Assembly (NCBI RefSeq): GCF_041434935.1
Contig: NZ_CP107964.1
Span: 4,278,001 to 4,342,000, forward strand
Origin: Kitasatospora sp. NBC_00374
Lineage (GTDB): Bacteria > Actinomycetota > Actinomycetes > Streptomycetales > Streptomycetaceae
Direction of reading: 5' to 3'
Length of the DNA: 64,000 nucleotides
In this document: positions 22,472-32,898 of the stretch, piece after piece
Layout of the letters: each line of letters starts with the position of its first letter
Position numbering within the stretch: the stretch's first letter is position 1
Position numbers and translations under genes: made by a program
The notes under the pieces: generated by a model
Told to the model about the DNA's origin: nothing
The model's database searches: none
What the model saw: the letters and a program-made list of their open reading frames with translations, nothing else

Positions 22472-24688
22472 TCAGGCCTCGACAGGCTCGGGTTCCGGCT
22501 CGACGGGCTGGGCCTTCACCGATTCGAGCAGCAGCTGCGCGACGTCGACGACCTTGAGGTGCTCCTTGGCCGCGCCCTCGTTCTTCTTGCCGTTGACCGA
22601 GTCGGAGAGCATCACCAGGCAGAACGGGCAGGCGGTGGAGACGATGTCGGGGTTGAGCGACAGCGCCTCATCCACCCGCTCGTTGTTGATCCGCTTGCCG
22701 ATCCGCTCCTCCATCCACATCCGAGCGCCGCCGGCGCCGCAGCAGAAGCCGCGCTCCTTGTGGCGGTGCATCTCCTGCTGGCGCAGACCCGGGACCTTGT
22801 CCATGATCTCGCGCGGCGGGCTGTAGACCTTGTTGTGCCGGCCCAGGTAGCAGGGGTCGTGGTAGGTGATCAGACCCTCGACCGGGTTGACCGGCAGCAG
22901 CTTGCCCTCGTCGATCAGGTGCTGCAGCAGCTGGGTGTGGTGGATGACCTCGAAGTGGCCGCCCAGCTGCGGGTACTCGTTGGCGATGGTGTTGAAGCAG
23001 TGCGGGCAGGTGGCCACGATCCGCTTGACCGGGGCGTCCTCCAGCGCGGCGTTCAGCGTCTCGACGTTCTGCGCGCCGAGCATCTGGAACAGGAACTCGT
23101 TGCCCAGGCGGCGCGGGGAGTCGCCGGAGCAGGTCTCCTCCTTGCCGAGGATGGCGAACTTCACGCCCGCGGTGTGCAGCAGCTCCGCGAAGGCCTTGGT
23201 GGTCTTCTTGGCGCGGTCCTCCAGGGCGCCGGCGCAGCCGACCCAGTAGAGGTACTCGACCTCGGCGGGGTCGATGTCCTCACCGATCACCGGCACCTCG
23301 ATGCCGGTCTCCTTCTTGAGCTCCTTGACCCAGTCGAGGCGGGCCTTGGTGGCCATGCCCCACGGGTTGCCCTTGTTCTCCAGGTTCTTGAGCATCGTCC
23401 CGGCCTCGGTCGGGAAGGAGCTCTCGATCATCACCTGGTAGCGGCGCATGTCGACGATGTGGTCGATGTGCTCGATGTCCACCGGGCACTGCTCGACACA
23501 GGCACCGCAGGTGGTGCAGGACCACAGCACGTCGGGGTCGATGACCCCGTTCTCCTCGGCGGTGCCGATCAGCGGGCGCTCGGCCTCGGCGAGGGCCTCG
23601 GCGGGCACGCCGGCCAGCTGCTCGGGCGTGGCCTGCTCGTTGCCCTCCATGTCCTTGCCGCCGCCGGCCAGCAGGTACGGCGCCTTGGCGAAGGCGTGCT
23701 CCCGCAGGCTCATGATCAGCAGCTTGGGCGAGAGCGGCTTGCCGGTGTTCCAGGCGGGGCACTGCGACTGGCAGCGGCCGCACTCGGTGCAGGTGGAGAA
23801 GTCGAGGATGCCCTTCCAGGCGAAGTGCTCGACCTGGGAGACGCCGAAGACGGCGTCGTCGGCCGGGTCCTCGAAGTCGATCGGGGCGCCGCCGCTGGTC
23901 ATCGGGCGCAGTGCGCCGAGGGCGACGCCGCCGTCCTCCTCGCGCTTGAAGTAGATGTTGAAGAAGGCGAGGAAGCGGTGCCAGGCCACACCCATCGAGG
24001 GGTTGATGCCGATGGTGGTGGCCCACGCGAAGGAGATGGAGATCTTCAGCATCGCGAAGAGGTAGATCAGGTTTTCCAGCGTGCTGTGCGACAGGCCCCG
24101 GAAGGCCACCACCAGCGGGTAGCTCACCAGGTACGCGGCCTCGTAGGACTCGACGCCCGCGAGGGCGCCCTCCAGCCCGCGCAGGATCATGATGCACAGG
24201 CCGATGCCGAGGATCGTGTACTCGACGTAGAAGGCCTGCCAGGCGATCGAGCCGGCGAAGCGCGACTTGCGGCCGGACCGGGACGGCAGGCTGAGCAGCC
24301 GGATCACGATCAGGACGGCGATGCCCAGGGTGGTGAAGGTGCCGACCAGCTCGGTGAAGACCTCGAACGGCAGCCAGTGGCCGATGATCGGGATCGTCCA
24401 CTCGGCGTCGAAGAGCTGTCCGAAGGCCGTCACCAGCGTGCTGATCAGGGTGAAGAAGCCGATGGCGACGAACCAGTGCGCGACGCCGACGACGCCCCAG
24501 CGGTTCATCCGGGTGTGGCCGAGGAACTCGACGGCCACGGTCTTGGTGCGCTGGACGGGGTTGCCGGTGCGGGTGGCGTCCGGCTGGCCGGTCTTCACCA
24601 CCTTGTAGATGTACGCGGCCGCGCGGGCGGCTAGCGCGGTGCCGATCACAGTGGTGACCAGCGAGATGACGATCGCTGCTAGCTGCAT
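22472..24688 (-). CDS. Membrane Fe-S oxidoreductase, EtfD/HdrD-like
   Basis: A 738-residue protein. ATG 24688 follows a GGAGA-type site. About six N-terminal membrane helices (residues 1-230) are followed by two 4Fe-4S motifs (CTECGRCQSQCP, CTTCGACVEQCP) and two CCG-type regions (near TYHDPCYLGRHN and GFCCGAGGARMWMEE) like heterodisulfide reductase HdrD. In mycobacteria the homologous EtfD passes electrons from electron-transferring flavoprotein to menaquinone during beta-oxidation and lies near dnaK, as here. That role is inferred by family and synteny. Confidence 0.9.
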   Translation of the reverse strand: MQLAAIVISLVTTVIGTALAARAAAYIYKVVKTGQPDATRTGNPVQRTKTVAVEFLGHTRMNRWGVVGVAHWFVAIGFFTLISTLVTAFGQLFDAEWTIPIIGHWLPFEVFTELVGTFTTLGIAVLIVIRLLSLPSRSGRKSRFAGSIAWQAFYVEYTILGIGLCIMILRGLEGALAGVESYEAAYLVSYPLVVAFRGLSHSTLENLIYLFAMLKISISFAWATTIGINPSMGVAWHRFLAFFNIYFKREEDGGVALGALRPMTSGGAPIDFEDPADDAVFGVSQVEHFAWKGILDFSTCTECGRCQSQCPAWNTGKPLSPKLLIMSLREHAFAKAPYLLAGGGKDMEGNEQATPEQLAGVPAEALAEAERPLIGTAEENGVIDPDVLWSCTTCGACVEQCPVDIEHIDHIVDMRRYQVMIESSFPTEAGTMLKNLENKGNPWGMATKARLDWVKELKKETGIEVPVIGEDIDPAEVEYLYWVGCAGALEDRAKKTTKAFAELLHTAGVKFAILGKEETCSGDSPRRLGNEFLFQMLGAQNVETLNAALEDAPVKRIVATCPHCFNTIANEYPQLGGHFEVIHHTQLLQHLIDEGKLLPVNPVEGLITYHDPCYLGRHNKVYSPPREIMDKVPGLRQQEMHRHKERGFCCGAGGARMWMEERIGKRINNERVDEALSLNPDIVSTACPFCLVMLSDSVNGKKNEGAAKEHLKVVDVAQLLLESVKAQPVEPEPEPVEA

Positions 24689-25042
24689 CGGCTCTCCGTC
24701 TCCTGCGGCTGGGGTACCTGGCGAATCAGGGGTCCAACCGATTGTACTCACCGGTAACTTCTAAGCGGACCCGGGCGGACACTACCGCTCGTTAACACCC
24801 GTTCAGAAGATGCACAAGGTATGGCGGCAGTCACGTAAGGCGACACTCACCCTTCCGGGTCAACCCGAGCCCCGATCGGACCCTCCGCCGGCCACCGACA
24901 CCGGCGCACCGGCGGTGAGCAGCCAGGACGGCACCGAACGCAGGAAACTTGAGCGCCACGGACTCATGGCTGTTGACGCTCCCTCTCCGGTCATGCATCC
25001 TTGAGTCCGTACAGCTCAACTTCTTCAGTGGAGGTATTTACG
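24689..25042. other. Divergent promoter region between the EtfD-like gene and dnaK
   Basis: No gene is supported here. It contains the two HspR repeats and dnaK promoter (24948-25020) and presumably the promoter of the leftward EtfD-like gene around 24730-24760, where the DNA is AT-richer. I could not fix its boxes. Confidence 0.6.
24948..25020 (+). promoter_or_regulatory. dnaK promoter with two HAIR (HspR) operators
   Basis: HAIR consensus is CTTGAGT-N7-ACTCAAG. Site 1 is CTTGAGC-N7-ACTCATG (24948-24968), just upstream of the -35 TTGACG (24973-24978). Site 2 is CTTGAGT-N7-GCTCAAC (25000-25020), starting at the -10-like CATCCT (24996-25001, 17-bp spacer). HspR, encoded at the end of the same operon, should repress from these sites with DnaK as co-repressor, as known for Streptomyces. 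Confidence 0.88.
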
Positions 25043-26877
<1,835 letters not shown>

Positions 26878-26881
<4 letters not shown>

Positions 26882-27480
26882 CGGAGAAGCCGCAGGGCGA
26901 GCAGCCCGGCGACGACTCCGCCGACGAGGCTGTGATCAAGGCCGCCGAGGAGGCCGCCGCCGGCGGCGCCTCGGGTGAACTCGCGACTGCGAAGCGCGAG
27001 TTGGCCGAGCGCACCGCCGACCTGCAGCGCCTTCAGGCCGAATACCAGAACTACCGCAAGCGGGTCGAGCGCGACCGTCTGACGGTCCGCGAGATCGCGG
27101 TCTCCAACATCCTGGAGTCCCTGATCCCGGTGCTCGACGACATCGGCCGGGCCCGCGAGCACGGCGAGGTGACGGGCGGCTTCAAGTCGGTCTCCGACAA
27201 CCTGGAGACGGTCGTCGCCAAGCTGGGCCTGCAGCAGTTCGGCAAGGAGGGCGAGGCCTTCGACCCGACGCTGCACGAGGCTCTGATGCACAGCTACTCC
27301 TCGGACGTCACCGAGGACACCTGTGTCCAGATCCTGCAGCCGGGTTACCGGATCGGCGAGCGGATCATCCGCCCGGCGATGGTCGCGGTGGCCGAGCCCC
27401 AGCCGGGGACGCAGACCACGGCCGCGCCGGATTCCGATGATTCGGAGTCCGACAAGGCTGACGGTGCGGCCGACAACTGA
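26878..27480 (+). CDS. grpE: Nucleotide exchange factor GrpE
   Basis: A 200-residue GrpE with a disordered acidic N-terminus (to about 40), a long dimer helix (ELATAKRELAERTADLQRLQ), and the C-terminal beta domain (HEALMHSYSSDVTEDTCVQ, then PGYRIGERIIRPAMVAVAE). It accelerates ADP release from DnaK. The start shares four bases with the dnaK stop, implying translational coupling. The stop is followed by a large hairpin before dnaJ. Confidence 0.98.
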
Positions 27481-27490
27481 CAATCTGTGC

Positions 27491-27535
27491 GCTGCGGAGT
27501 CGTACGTCGTCGAGTACGACGGACGGCTCCGCAGC
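27491..27535 (+). other. Intercistronic hairpin between grpE and dnaJ
   Basis: GCTGCGGAG (27491-27499) pairs with CTCCGCAGC (27527-27535), and inside it TCGTAC (27500-27505) pairs with GTACGA (27514-27519), giving an almost continuous stem of 15 bp. It sits in the only sizeable gap of the operon. It may attenuate or process the mRNA, lowering dnaJ relative to dnaK. It lacks a T-run. Confidence 0.7.
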
Positions 27536-27570
27536 GTCGTATGGACTGACTTCGGGAGGTGGCGGCAGCC

Positions 27571-28722
27571 ATGAGCACCAAGGACTATGTGGAGAAGGAC
27601 TACTACAAGGTCCTCGGCGTGCCCAAGGACGCCACCTCCACGGAGATCAAGAAGACCTACCGCAAGCTCGCCCGGGAGTTCCACCCGGACGCCAACAAGG
27701 GCGACGCCAAGGCGGAGGACCGCTTCAAGGACATCTCCGAGGCGTATGACGTCCTGTCGGACGAGAAGCGCCGCAAGGAGTACGACGAGGCCCGCTCGCT
27801 GTTCGGCTCCGGCGGCTTCCGGGCCGGCCCGGGCGGCAACGGCAGCCACAACTTCGACTTCGGCGACCTGTTCACCGGCGCCGGACAGACCGGCGGCAGC
27901 GGCGGCCTCGGCGACGTGTTCGGCGGCCTGTTCAACCGCGGCGGCCGTCAGCCCCAGCCCCGCCGGGGCGCCGACGTCGAGACCGAGGTGACCCTCGGCT
28001 TCGACGAGGCGGTGGACGGCGCGACCGTCCCGCTGCGGATGACCAGCCAGGCCGCCTGCCGGGTGTGCAGCGGCACCGGCGCCAAGGCCGGCACCACCCC
28101 GCGGGTCTGCCCGACCTGCGTCGGCGCGGGCACGGTCAGCCGGGGCCAGGGCGCCTTCGCCCTCTCCGAGCCCTGCCGGGACTGCAAGGGCCGCGGCATG
28201 ATCGTCGACGACCCGTGCACCGTCTGCCACGGCAGCGGCCGGGCCAGTTCGGCCCGCACCATGCAGGTCCGGATCCCGGCCGGGGTCCAGGACGGCCAGC
28301 GGATCAGGCTCAAGGGCAAGGGCGCCCAGGGCGAGCGCGGTGGCCAGCCGGGCGACCTGTACGTCACCGTGCACGTCGACGCCCACCCGGTTTTCGGCCG
28401 CAAAGGCGACAATCTGACGGTCACCGTGCCGGTCACCTTCCCCGAAGCCGCGCTGGGCGGCACCATCGAGGTGCCGACCCTGGGTGGCCCGCCGGTGAAA
28501 CTCAAGCTGCCCGCCGGCAGCGCCAACGGCCTCACCCTGCGGGCCCGCGGCAAGGGCGCCACCCGCAAGGACGGCACCCGCGGCGACCTCCTGGTCACCG
28601 TGGAGGTCGTGGTACCCAAGCTCGTCACCGGCGACGCGCTGACCGCACTGGAGCAGTACCGCGAGGCCACGGCCTCCGACGACCCGCGAGCCGCCCTGTT
28701 CCGGGCGGCGGAGGGAGCGTGA
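27571..28722 (+). CDS. dnaJ: Chaperone DnaJ (type I Hsp40)
   Basis: A 383-residue DnaJ. The J domain spans residues about 9-75 with the HPD motif (FHPDANKG), followed by a Gly/Phe region (to about 130), four CxxCxGxG zinc repeats (CRVCSGTG, CPTCVGAG, CRDCKGRG, CTVCHGSG) and the two C-terminal beta domains. Start taken at ATG 27571; an in-frame GTG 12 bases earlier overlaps the ribosome site. It delivers substrates to DnaK and stimulates its ATPase. Confidence 0.98.
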   Translation: MSTKDYVEKDYYKVLGVPKDATSTEIKKTYRKLAREFHPDANKGDAKAEDRFKDISEAYDVLSDEKRRKEYDEARSLFGSGGFRAGPGGNGSHNFDFGDLFTGAGQTGGSGGLGDVFGGLFNRGGRQPQPRRGADVETEVTLGFDEAVDGATVPLRMTSQAACRVCSGTGAKAGTTPRVCPTCVGAGTVSRGQGAFALSEPCRDCKGRGMIVDDPCTVCHGSGRASSARTMQVRIPAGVQDGQRIRLKGKGAQGERGGQPGDLYVTVHVDAHPVFGRKGDNLTVTVPVTFPEAALGGTIEVPTLGGPPVKLKLPAGSANGLTLRARGKGATRKDGTRGDLLVTVEVVVPKLVTGDALTALEQYREATASDDPRAALFRAAEGA

Positions 28723-28726
28723 CCAG

Positions 28727-29236
28727 ATGATCACTCCTGACGGCCCGATCGGGCCGGGCCTCGGCGAGGGCCTGCCCGGCGGCACCCGCCGCCGCACGGC
28801 GGGGCCCGGCCCCACCCACTACGTGCTGACCGAGGACACCCCGGTCTACGTGATCTCGGTGGCCGCCGAGCTCTCCGGCCTGCACCCGCAGACGCTGCGC
28901 CAGTACGACCGGCTCGGCCTGGTCTGCCCCGACCGGACGGCGGGCCGCGGCCGCCGCTACTCGGCCCGGGACATCCAGCAGCTGCGCGACGTCCAGCGGC
29001 TGTCCCAGGACGAGGGCATCAACCTGGCCGGCATCAAGCGGATCATCGAGCTGGAGAACCAGGTCACCGCGCTGCAGTCCCGGGTCGCCGAACTCGCCGA
29101 CGCCCTGGACGGCGCCGCCAGCGCGCTCCAGCAGCGCGAGGCCGCGGTGCACGCCTCGTACCGCCGGGACCTCGTGCCGTACCAGCAGGTCCAGCAGTCC
29201 AGCGCACTGGTCGTGTGGCGGCCGAAGCAGCGCTGA
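28727..29236 (+). CDS. hspR: Heat-shock repressor HspR
   Basis: MerR-type repressor of 169 residues. A short disordered N-terminus is followed by YVISVAAELSGLHPQTLRQY and DRLGLVCPDRTAGRGRRYSA (winged helix), then a coiled coil (LENQVTALQSRVAELADAL) and a polar tail. GGAG precedes ATG 28727, four bases after the dnaJ stop. It binds HAIR sites at dnaK and, in this window, clpB, giving autoregulation of the operon. Confidence 0.97.
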   Translation: MITPDGPIGPGLGEGLPGGTRRRTAGPGPTHYVLTEDTPVYVISVAAELSGLHPQTLRQYDRLGLVCPDRTAGRGRRYSARDIQQLRDVQRLSQDEGINLAGIKRIIELENQVTALQSRVAELADALDGAASALQQREAAVHASYRRDLVPYQQVQQSSALVVWRPKQR

Positions 29237-29253
29237 CGGCCGTGGCGACCCAT

Positions 29254-29289
29254 GCCGCCGGCACCCTCCGCCTGGGGGGTGCCGGCGGC
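29254..29289 (+). terminator. Terminator of the dnaK operon
   Basis: GCCGCCGGCACC (29254-29265) pairs perfectly with GGTGCCGGCGGC (29278-29289), with more pairing inside the 12-base loop region. It starts 18 bp after the hspR stop. Confidence 0.85.
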
Positions 29290-29436
29290 GTCGTCTTGAT
29301 GAGAGAGTGCCCGTGCAGAGCATGGCCGGGAAGAGAAGAATCGCCGAGGCGGTCGCGGCTGCGCGCCACGCGCCTATGATCCCCAGGACGGGCAATCAGC
29401 CGCCCCTCGTACCGGGTGCCGATGGCAAGGAGCCAG

Positions 29437-30453
29437 ATGAGTGAGACCGATGAGCCGGGCCTCACCTCGGGCGGGCTCGGCGTCCTGACGGCCCAGGCCC
29501 GTGAGCTCTACCGGCACGTGCTGCGCTCGCGCGGCCGGATCACCGAGTGCGAGAGCAAGGCGGCCGACGGCAAGGCCCTCGCCGAGCTGCTGAACATCGG
29601 TCTGCTGGTGCCGGACACCGACGATCCCGGGATCCTGGTCGCGGTCGACCCCGCACAGCTCTCCGCCCGGCTGAGCAGTATCTGGCAGCGCAAAGCCCTG
29701 GATCTGCTGCACCGCGCGGTGGCGCTGCCGGGGGACCTGCAGGAACTGGCCGAGGAGTTCCGCACTCCGGAGAAGACCGGCGGAACAATCGAGTATGTAC
29801 ATGGCAAGGTCCTGATAAACCAACGGCTGGGCCAGCTTGTCAGTGGCTGCTCGGAGGAGATGCTCGCCGCCCAACCGGGCGGCCCCCGGCCGCCGGAAGC
29901 CCTGGCCGGCGTCATCGCCCGCGATTTGGAGACCCTGCGGCGCGGCGCGACCATTCGGACGATCTACCACCCCAGCACCCGATATCACGCACCCACCCGG
30001 GAGTACGTGGCGACCATTGCCGACGCGGGGGGCAAGGTGCGCACCTTGGACGAGCCGTACACCAGGTTGATCGTGATCGATCGGCGCACCGCCGTGATCC
30101 CTGTGGCCGACGATCTCAACTTGGCGGCGTTCATTCACGACCAGGCCGTTATCAGCTATCTCATCGAAGAGGTCTTCGAGCGAAACTGGAGTCGTGGACT
30201 TGATTTTGACGGTGCACGGACAGTGCCACCGCAGGTCGTCTCCCGACTTCGACAGACCATCGTCGACCTGCTCCTCAAGGGCACCAATCACCGAGTGATC
30301 GCCAGAAGACTGGGCATCAGCGAACGAACGCTGGCCCGCCACATCGCCGAGATGCGCGAGGACCACCACGTCGAGTCGCTCTTCCAGCTGGGCTACATAC
30401 TCGGCCGCGCATCACTGGAGGAAGAACCCGAGGCTGCGGACGGGATCGTCTGA
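29437..30453 (+). CDS. LuxR-type HTH regulator with PLD/TrmB-like sensor region
   Basis: A 338-residue regulator; ATG 29437 follows AAGGAG. The N-terminal winged-helix-like part spans about residues 12-75 (LTAQARELYRHVLRSRGRIT), followed by a linker with YVHGKVLINQRLGQLVSGCS. The middle domain has IRTIYHPSTRYH and TRLIVIDRRTAVIPVADD, and the C-terminal HTH is LLKGTNHRVIARRLGISERT. It is close in plan to the proteins at 31694-32671 and 32895-33875, sharing the block EMLAAQPGGPRPPE. The 3' half has more AT-containing codons than neighbours. It converges with a secreted microprotein gene. Confidence 0.87.
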   Translation: MSETDEPGLTSGGLGVLTAQARELYRHVLRSRGRITECESKAADGKALAELLNIGLLVPDTDDPGILVAVDPAQLSARLSSIWQRKALDLLHRAVALPGDLQELAEEFRTPEKTGGTIEYVHGKVLINQRLGQLVSGCSEEMLAAQPGGPRPPEALAGVIARDLETLRRGATIRTIYHPSTRYHAPTREYVATIADAGGKVRTLDEPYTRLIVIDRRTAVIPVADDLNLAAFIHDQAVISYLIEEVFERNWSRGLDFDGARTVPPQVVSRLRQTIVDLLLKGTNHRVIARRLGISERTLARHIAEMREDHHVESLFQLGYILGRASLEEEPEAADGIV

Positions 30454-30509
30454 GCCACCGGGCCCCGGGCCCCCCGTTCGCCCGGGGGAGGATCTCGCGC
30501 CACACCTGA

Positions 30510-30707
30510 TCAGGTCCAGGCGGAGTCCTCCAACGAGGTGATCTGCGCCTCGACCGCGACCTGGTGGGCCGGCTGGAGAACGGATGCGGCAGGCATGGAA
30601 CGCGTCCAGGCGCTGTCCGCCAGAGCCGGATTGGTCCCTATCGACAACGCCGCGCCGACGACAAGCGGCACGACTGCAAAGCGAACAAATCGACGCACAC
30701 GAGACAT
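30510..30707 (-). CDS. 65-residue secreted microprotein with two DSAWT motifs
   Basis: ATG 30707 has a strong AAGGAGG site. The peptide starts MSRVRRFVRFAVVPLVVGAA, a basic n-region plus hydrophobic core, with a likely cleavage site NPALA after residue 30. The mature part of about 35 residues begins DSAWTRSMPA and ends SLEDSAWT, so DSAWT marks both ends. Size, export signal and the terminal repeat suggest a processed extracellular peptide. Compare the microprotein at 8552-8653, ending DMIWG; both sit beside LuxR/PLD-like regulators. Function is inferred only. Confidence 0.7.
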   Translation of the reverse strand: MSRVRRFVRFAVVPLVVGAALSIGTNPALADSAWTRSMPAASVLQPAHQVAVEAQITSLEDSAWT

Positions 30708-31052
30708 TGCGACCACTCCCTCCTTCGGGTTATGCCTCACTGAGCAATAGAGAAGCCTCGAACATTAGCTCAGATCATGCCTCAGGGATACGGCCGGTGT
30801 CACGGCGCAGGCATTACCGAGGGTGCGTCATCTCGCTGCCAGGCAGCCATATGACACCACGGTTAGGTGGACTTACCCGCGGCCTGCGATGGACGATCAA
30901 CTCAACCACATGAGCGTTCGGGACACGTACTTGACGCTACATCGTTCAACAATCTGCAGCAGCCCTCACTCCGGGTTCAGCCTCCCTCGGAGCGGGTCAG
31001 CCACATCGTTCGCCGGACACGTACCTGCCAGCGGCCAATCCCCGGAGTCGAC
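30708..31052. other. AT-richer divergent promoter region with repeats
   Basis: No gene seen. The DNA is markedly less GC-rich than its surroundings. ATGCCTCA occurs twice (30732-30739 and 30777-30784, 45 bp apart), and CTGAGC/GCTCAG (30740-30745, 30768-30773) form an inverted repeat between them, all upstream of the microprotein gene. These are candidate regulator-binding sites. The remainder should hold the promoter of the rightward gene at 31053. Confidence 0.5.
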
Positions 31053-31679
31053 ATGACCGAGCCCTACCTGCGCCATCGCGCCGCCCAGACCCCCGAGGGC
31101 CGACGCGCACGGGTCTTCCTGGCCGCGCCGCTGATGCGGCTCACCGGGCCGGCCGACAGCGTGGTGACGCTGGCCAGCCGCACCCGGCTGACGACCCTGC
31201 GGACCACGCTCCTGCGCAGCGGCGCCGCCGTCTACAGCGGACACCACAGCGACGCCTGGACGGTGGCCGGCCGTGCCCCCGAGCCCCGCGTCCCGTCCGA
31301 CTTCCGCGCCATGCAGACCGCCGACCTGATCTTCGCCTACGTCGGCGCACCGCTGTCCGCCGGCGTCAGCCTGGAGCTGGGCTGGGCCTCGGCGCTGCGC
31401 AAGCCGATCGTCCTGCTGGTCGACGAGGCGATCACCCACAACCCGCTGATCGCCACCATCGAGCAGGTCTCCCCCGTGCTGCCGCTGGTCTTCGACGACA
31501 CCTGGTCGCAGGAGGCCCTGCACCACACCGTCGAGACCGCGCTCGACTGGGCCGGCATGGCCCTGTCGCTGCGCGAGGGCTTCTGGACGGCGCCCGGCGA
31601 GCAGTTCCCGGTGCCGCGCCAGCCCGCGCCCAGCACCCGCCCGCACGGCTACTGGTCCCCCGAGATCGCCACCGGCTGA
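31053..31679 (+). CDS. Nucleoside 2-deoxyribosyltransferase-like protein
   Basis: A 208-residue protein. ATG 31053 has GGAG 5 bases upstream. The pattern RARVFLAAPLM near the N-terminus, a central DFRAMQTADLIFAYVG, then AGVSLELGWASALRKPIVLL resembles the Rossmann-like fold of nucleoside 2-deoxyribosyltransferases and related nucleotide-binding proteins, where the Glu of S-x-E-x-G is often the catalytic residue. True activity is uncertain. It ends 14 bp from the convergent regulator at 31694. Confidence 0.65.
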   Translation: MTEPYLRHRAAQTPEGRRARVFLAAPLMRLTGPADSVVTLASRTRLTTLRTTLLRSGAAVYSGHHSDAWTVAGRAPEPRVPSDFRAMQTADLIFAYVGAPLSAGVSLELGWASALRKPIVLLVDEAITHNPLIATIEQVSPVLPLVFDDTWSQEALHHTVETALDWAGMALSLREGFWTAPGEQFPVPRQPAPSTRPHGYWSPEIATG

Positions 31680-31693
31680 GCCCGCGGCCGGGG

Positions 31694-32671
31694 TCACCGG
31701 CCCGACGGCACCTCGGCTCCCCGCATCTGCCAGCCCAGCTGGAAGAGCGTCTCGGCGTCGTACAGCTCCCGCAGCCGGGAGATGTGCCCGGCCACGGTCC
31801 GCTCGCTCAGGCCCATCCGGCCCGCGATGGTCCGCTGCGTCAACCCCTGCGCGAGCAGCCTCCCGACCTGCTCGTGCACCGGCAGGCCCTCCACCTCCTG
31901 GTGGACGGACCGCCACTGGACCCGCTCGGCCCGCTCCCAGTCCCGCTCGAAGACGCCGACCAGGAAACTGACCACCGCCGGATCCTCGATGAAGGCGGCG
32001 CTGCTGTTGTCGGCGGAGGCCGGCATCACCGCCACCCGGCGGTCGAAGATGATCAGCCGGGTGAACGGCTCGCTGAGGATCCGGATCCGCTCGCCCAGCT
32101 CGGTCACCTGTGCGGCGTAGCGCACCGTCGCCTCGTCGAGCCTGGCCCCGGGCTGGTAGATCGTCCGGATCGAGCAGCCGTTCTCCAGCTGACGGCGGGT
32201 GCGTTCGAGCGACTGCTCGAAGTGTTCGGCCGGCCGGGCGCCACCGGGCTGGGCCGCCAGGGTCTCCTCCCGGCACTCCGCCTCGACCTGCAGGATCCGG
32301 TGCCGGATCTCCAGGAAGTCGTCGACGTGCTGCACCTCGCTGGAGCGGTCCACCCGGCGCGGGGTCGCGTCGTACGCCCGGGTCAGCTCCTCCAGCAGCG
32401 TCGGCATCTCCTCGGCCTGCACCAGCATCCTGGTGCCCGCCGACCGCAGCTCCGAGCTGAGCCGGTCGCTGACCGCCCGGGGGTTCACCGCGGTGAGCGA
32501 GGCGTCCTCGGTGTGGTGGATCAGCAGGCCCAGCTCGATGAGCCGCAGGACCAGCGCCGCGTTCTGGGCCTCGACCTCGCGGAACATGACCCGGCCGCCC
32601 TGCTCCAGGATCGCGTGGTACAGCGCCCGCTCCGCGTCGCTCGGCAGCGATCCCGCCACGAACTCGTTCAC
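31694..32671 (-). CDS. LuxR-type HTH regulator, third gene of a coupled trio
   Basis: A 325-residue regulator. GTG 32671 is chosen because it overlaps the stop of the upstream ORF (GTGA) and GGAG lies 9 bases before it. Domains: winged-helix-like start (DAERALYHAILEQGGRVMF), helical linker, block REETLAAQPGGARPAEHFE, PLD-like segment (IRTIYQPGARLDE, TRLIIFDRRVAVMPASADNS), and C-terminal HTH (LLAQGLTQRTIAGRMGLSER) ending FQLGWQMRGA. A close paralogue of the 32895-33875 product; the pair probably arose by tandem duplication. Confidence 0.85.
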   Translation of the reverse strand: MNEFVAGSLPSDAERALYHAILEQGGRVMFREVEAQNAALVLRLIELGLLIHHTEDASLTAVNPRAVSDRLSSELRSAGTRMLVQAEEMPTLLEELTRAYDATPRRVDRSSEVQHVDDFLEIRHRILQVEAECREETLAAQPGGARPAEHFEQSLERTRRQLENGCSIRTIYQPGARLDEATVRYAAQVTELGERIRILSEPFTRLIIFDRRVAVMPASADNSSAAFIEDPAVVSFLVGVFERDWERAERVQWRSVHQEVEGLPVHEQVGRLLAQGLTQRTIAGRMGLSERTVAGHISRLRELYDAETLFQLGWQMRGAEVPSGR

Positions 32672-32898
32672 TTCGTCCCACTCCGCATCAGCCGTCCGAG
32701 CTGGAACAGCGCCTGCGCGGCGTACGGCGATCGCGGCCGGGCGAGCCGCCCGGCCACCGTGCGCCCGCTCAGGGTCAGCCGGCTCGCCACCGTACGCTGC
32801 GCCGACGGCCGCCCCGGCAGCCACCCCACCTGTTCGTGCGCCCGGGGCCGTAAGCGCCCGCCGGGCCGCCGGGCCCCCGACCCGGTGCTCGCCGTCAC
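32668..32898 (-). CDS. Free-standing HTH-only ORF (mini-regulator or duplicate remnant)
   Basis: A 76-residue ORF starting at GTG 32898, which overlaps the stop of the upstream regulator (GTGA), and ending in a TGA that overlaps the next GTG start (again GTGA). The first 20 residues are low-complexity. From HEQVGWLPG onward it matches the C-termini of its neighbours: RTVASRLTLSGRTVAGRL, then YAAQALFQLGRLMR. It therefore has only the LuxR-type HTH, with no sensor. Codon 16 is TTA (32853-32851), the codon read by bldA tRNA in Streptomyces. It may be a truncated duplicate or a functional DNA-binding stub; the coupled frame and overlaps favour translation. Confidence 0.6.
   Translation of the reverse strand: MTASTGSGARRPGGRLRPRAHEQVGWLPGRPSAQRTVASRLTLSGRTVAGRLARPRSPYAAQALFQLGRLMRSGTK

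Noticed and set aside
24810..25004. Small ORFs on both strands in the dnaK promoter region
   Set aside because: They overlap the HAIR sites and promoter and have no ribosome sites or recognisable sequence.
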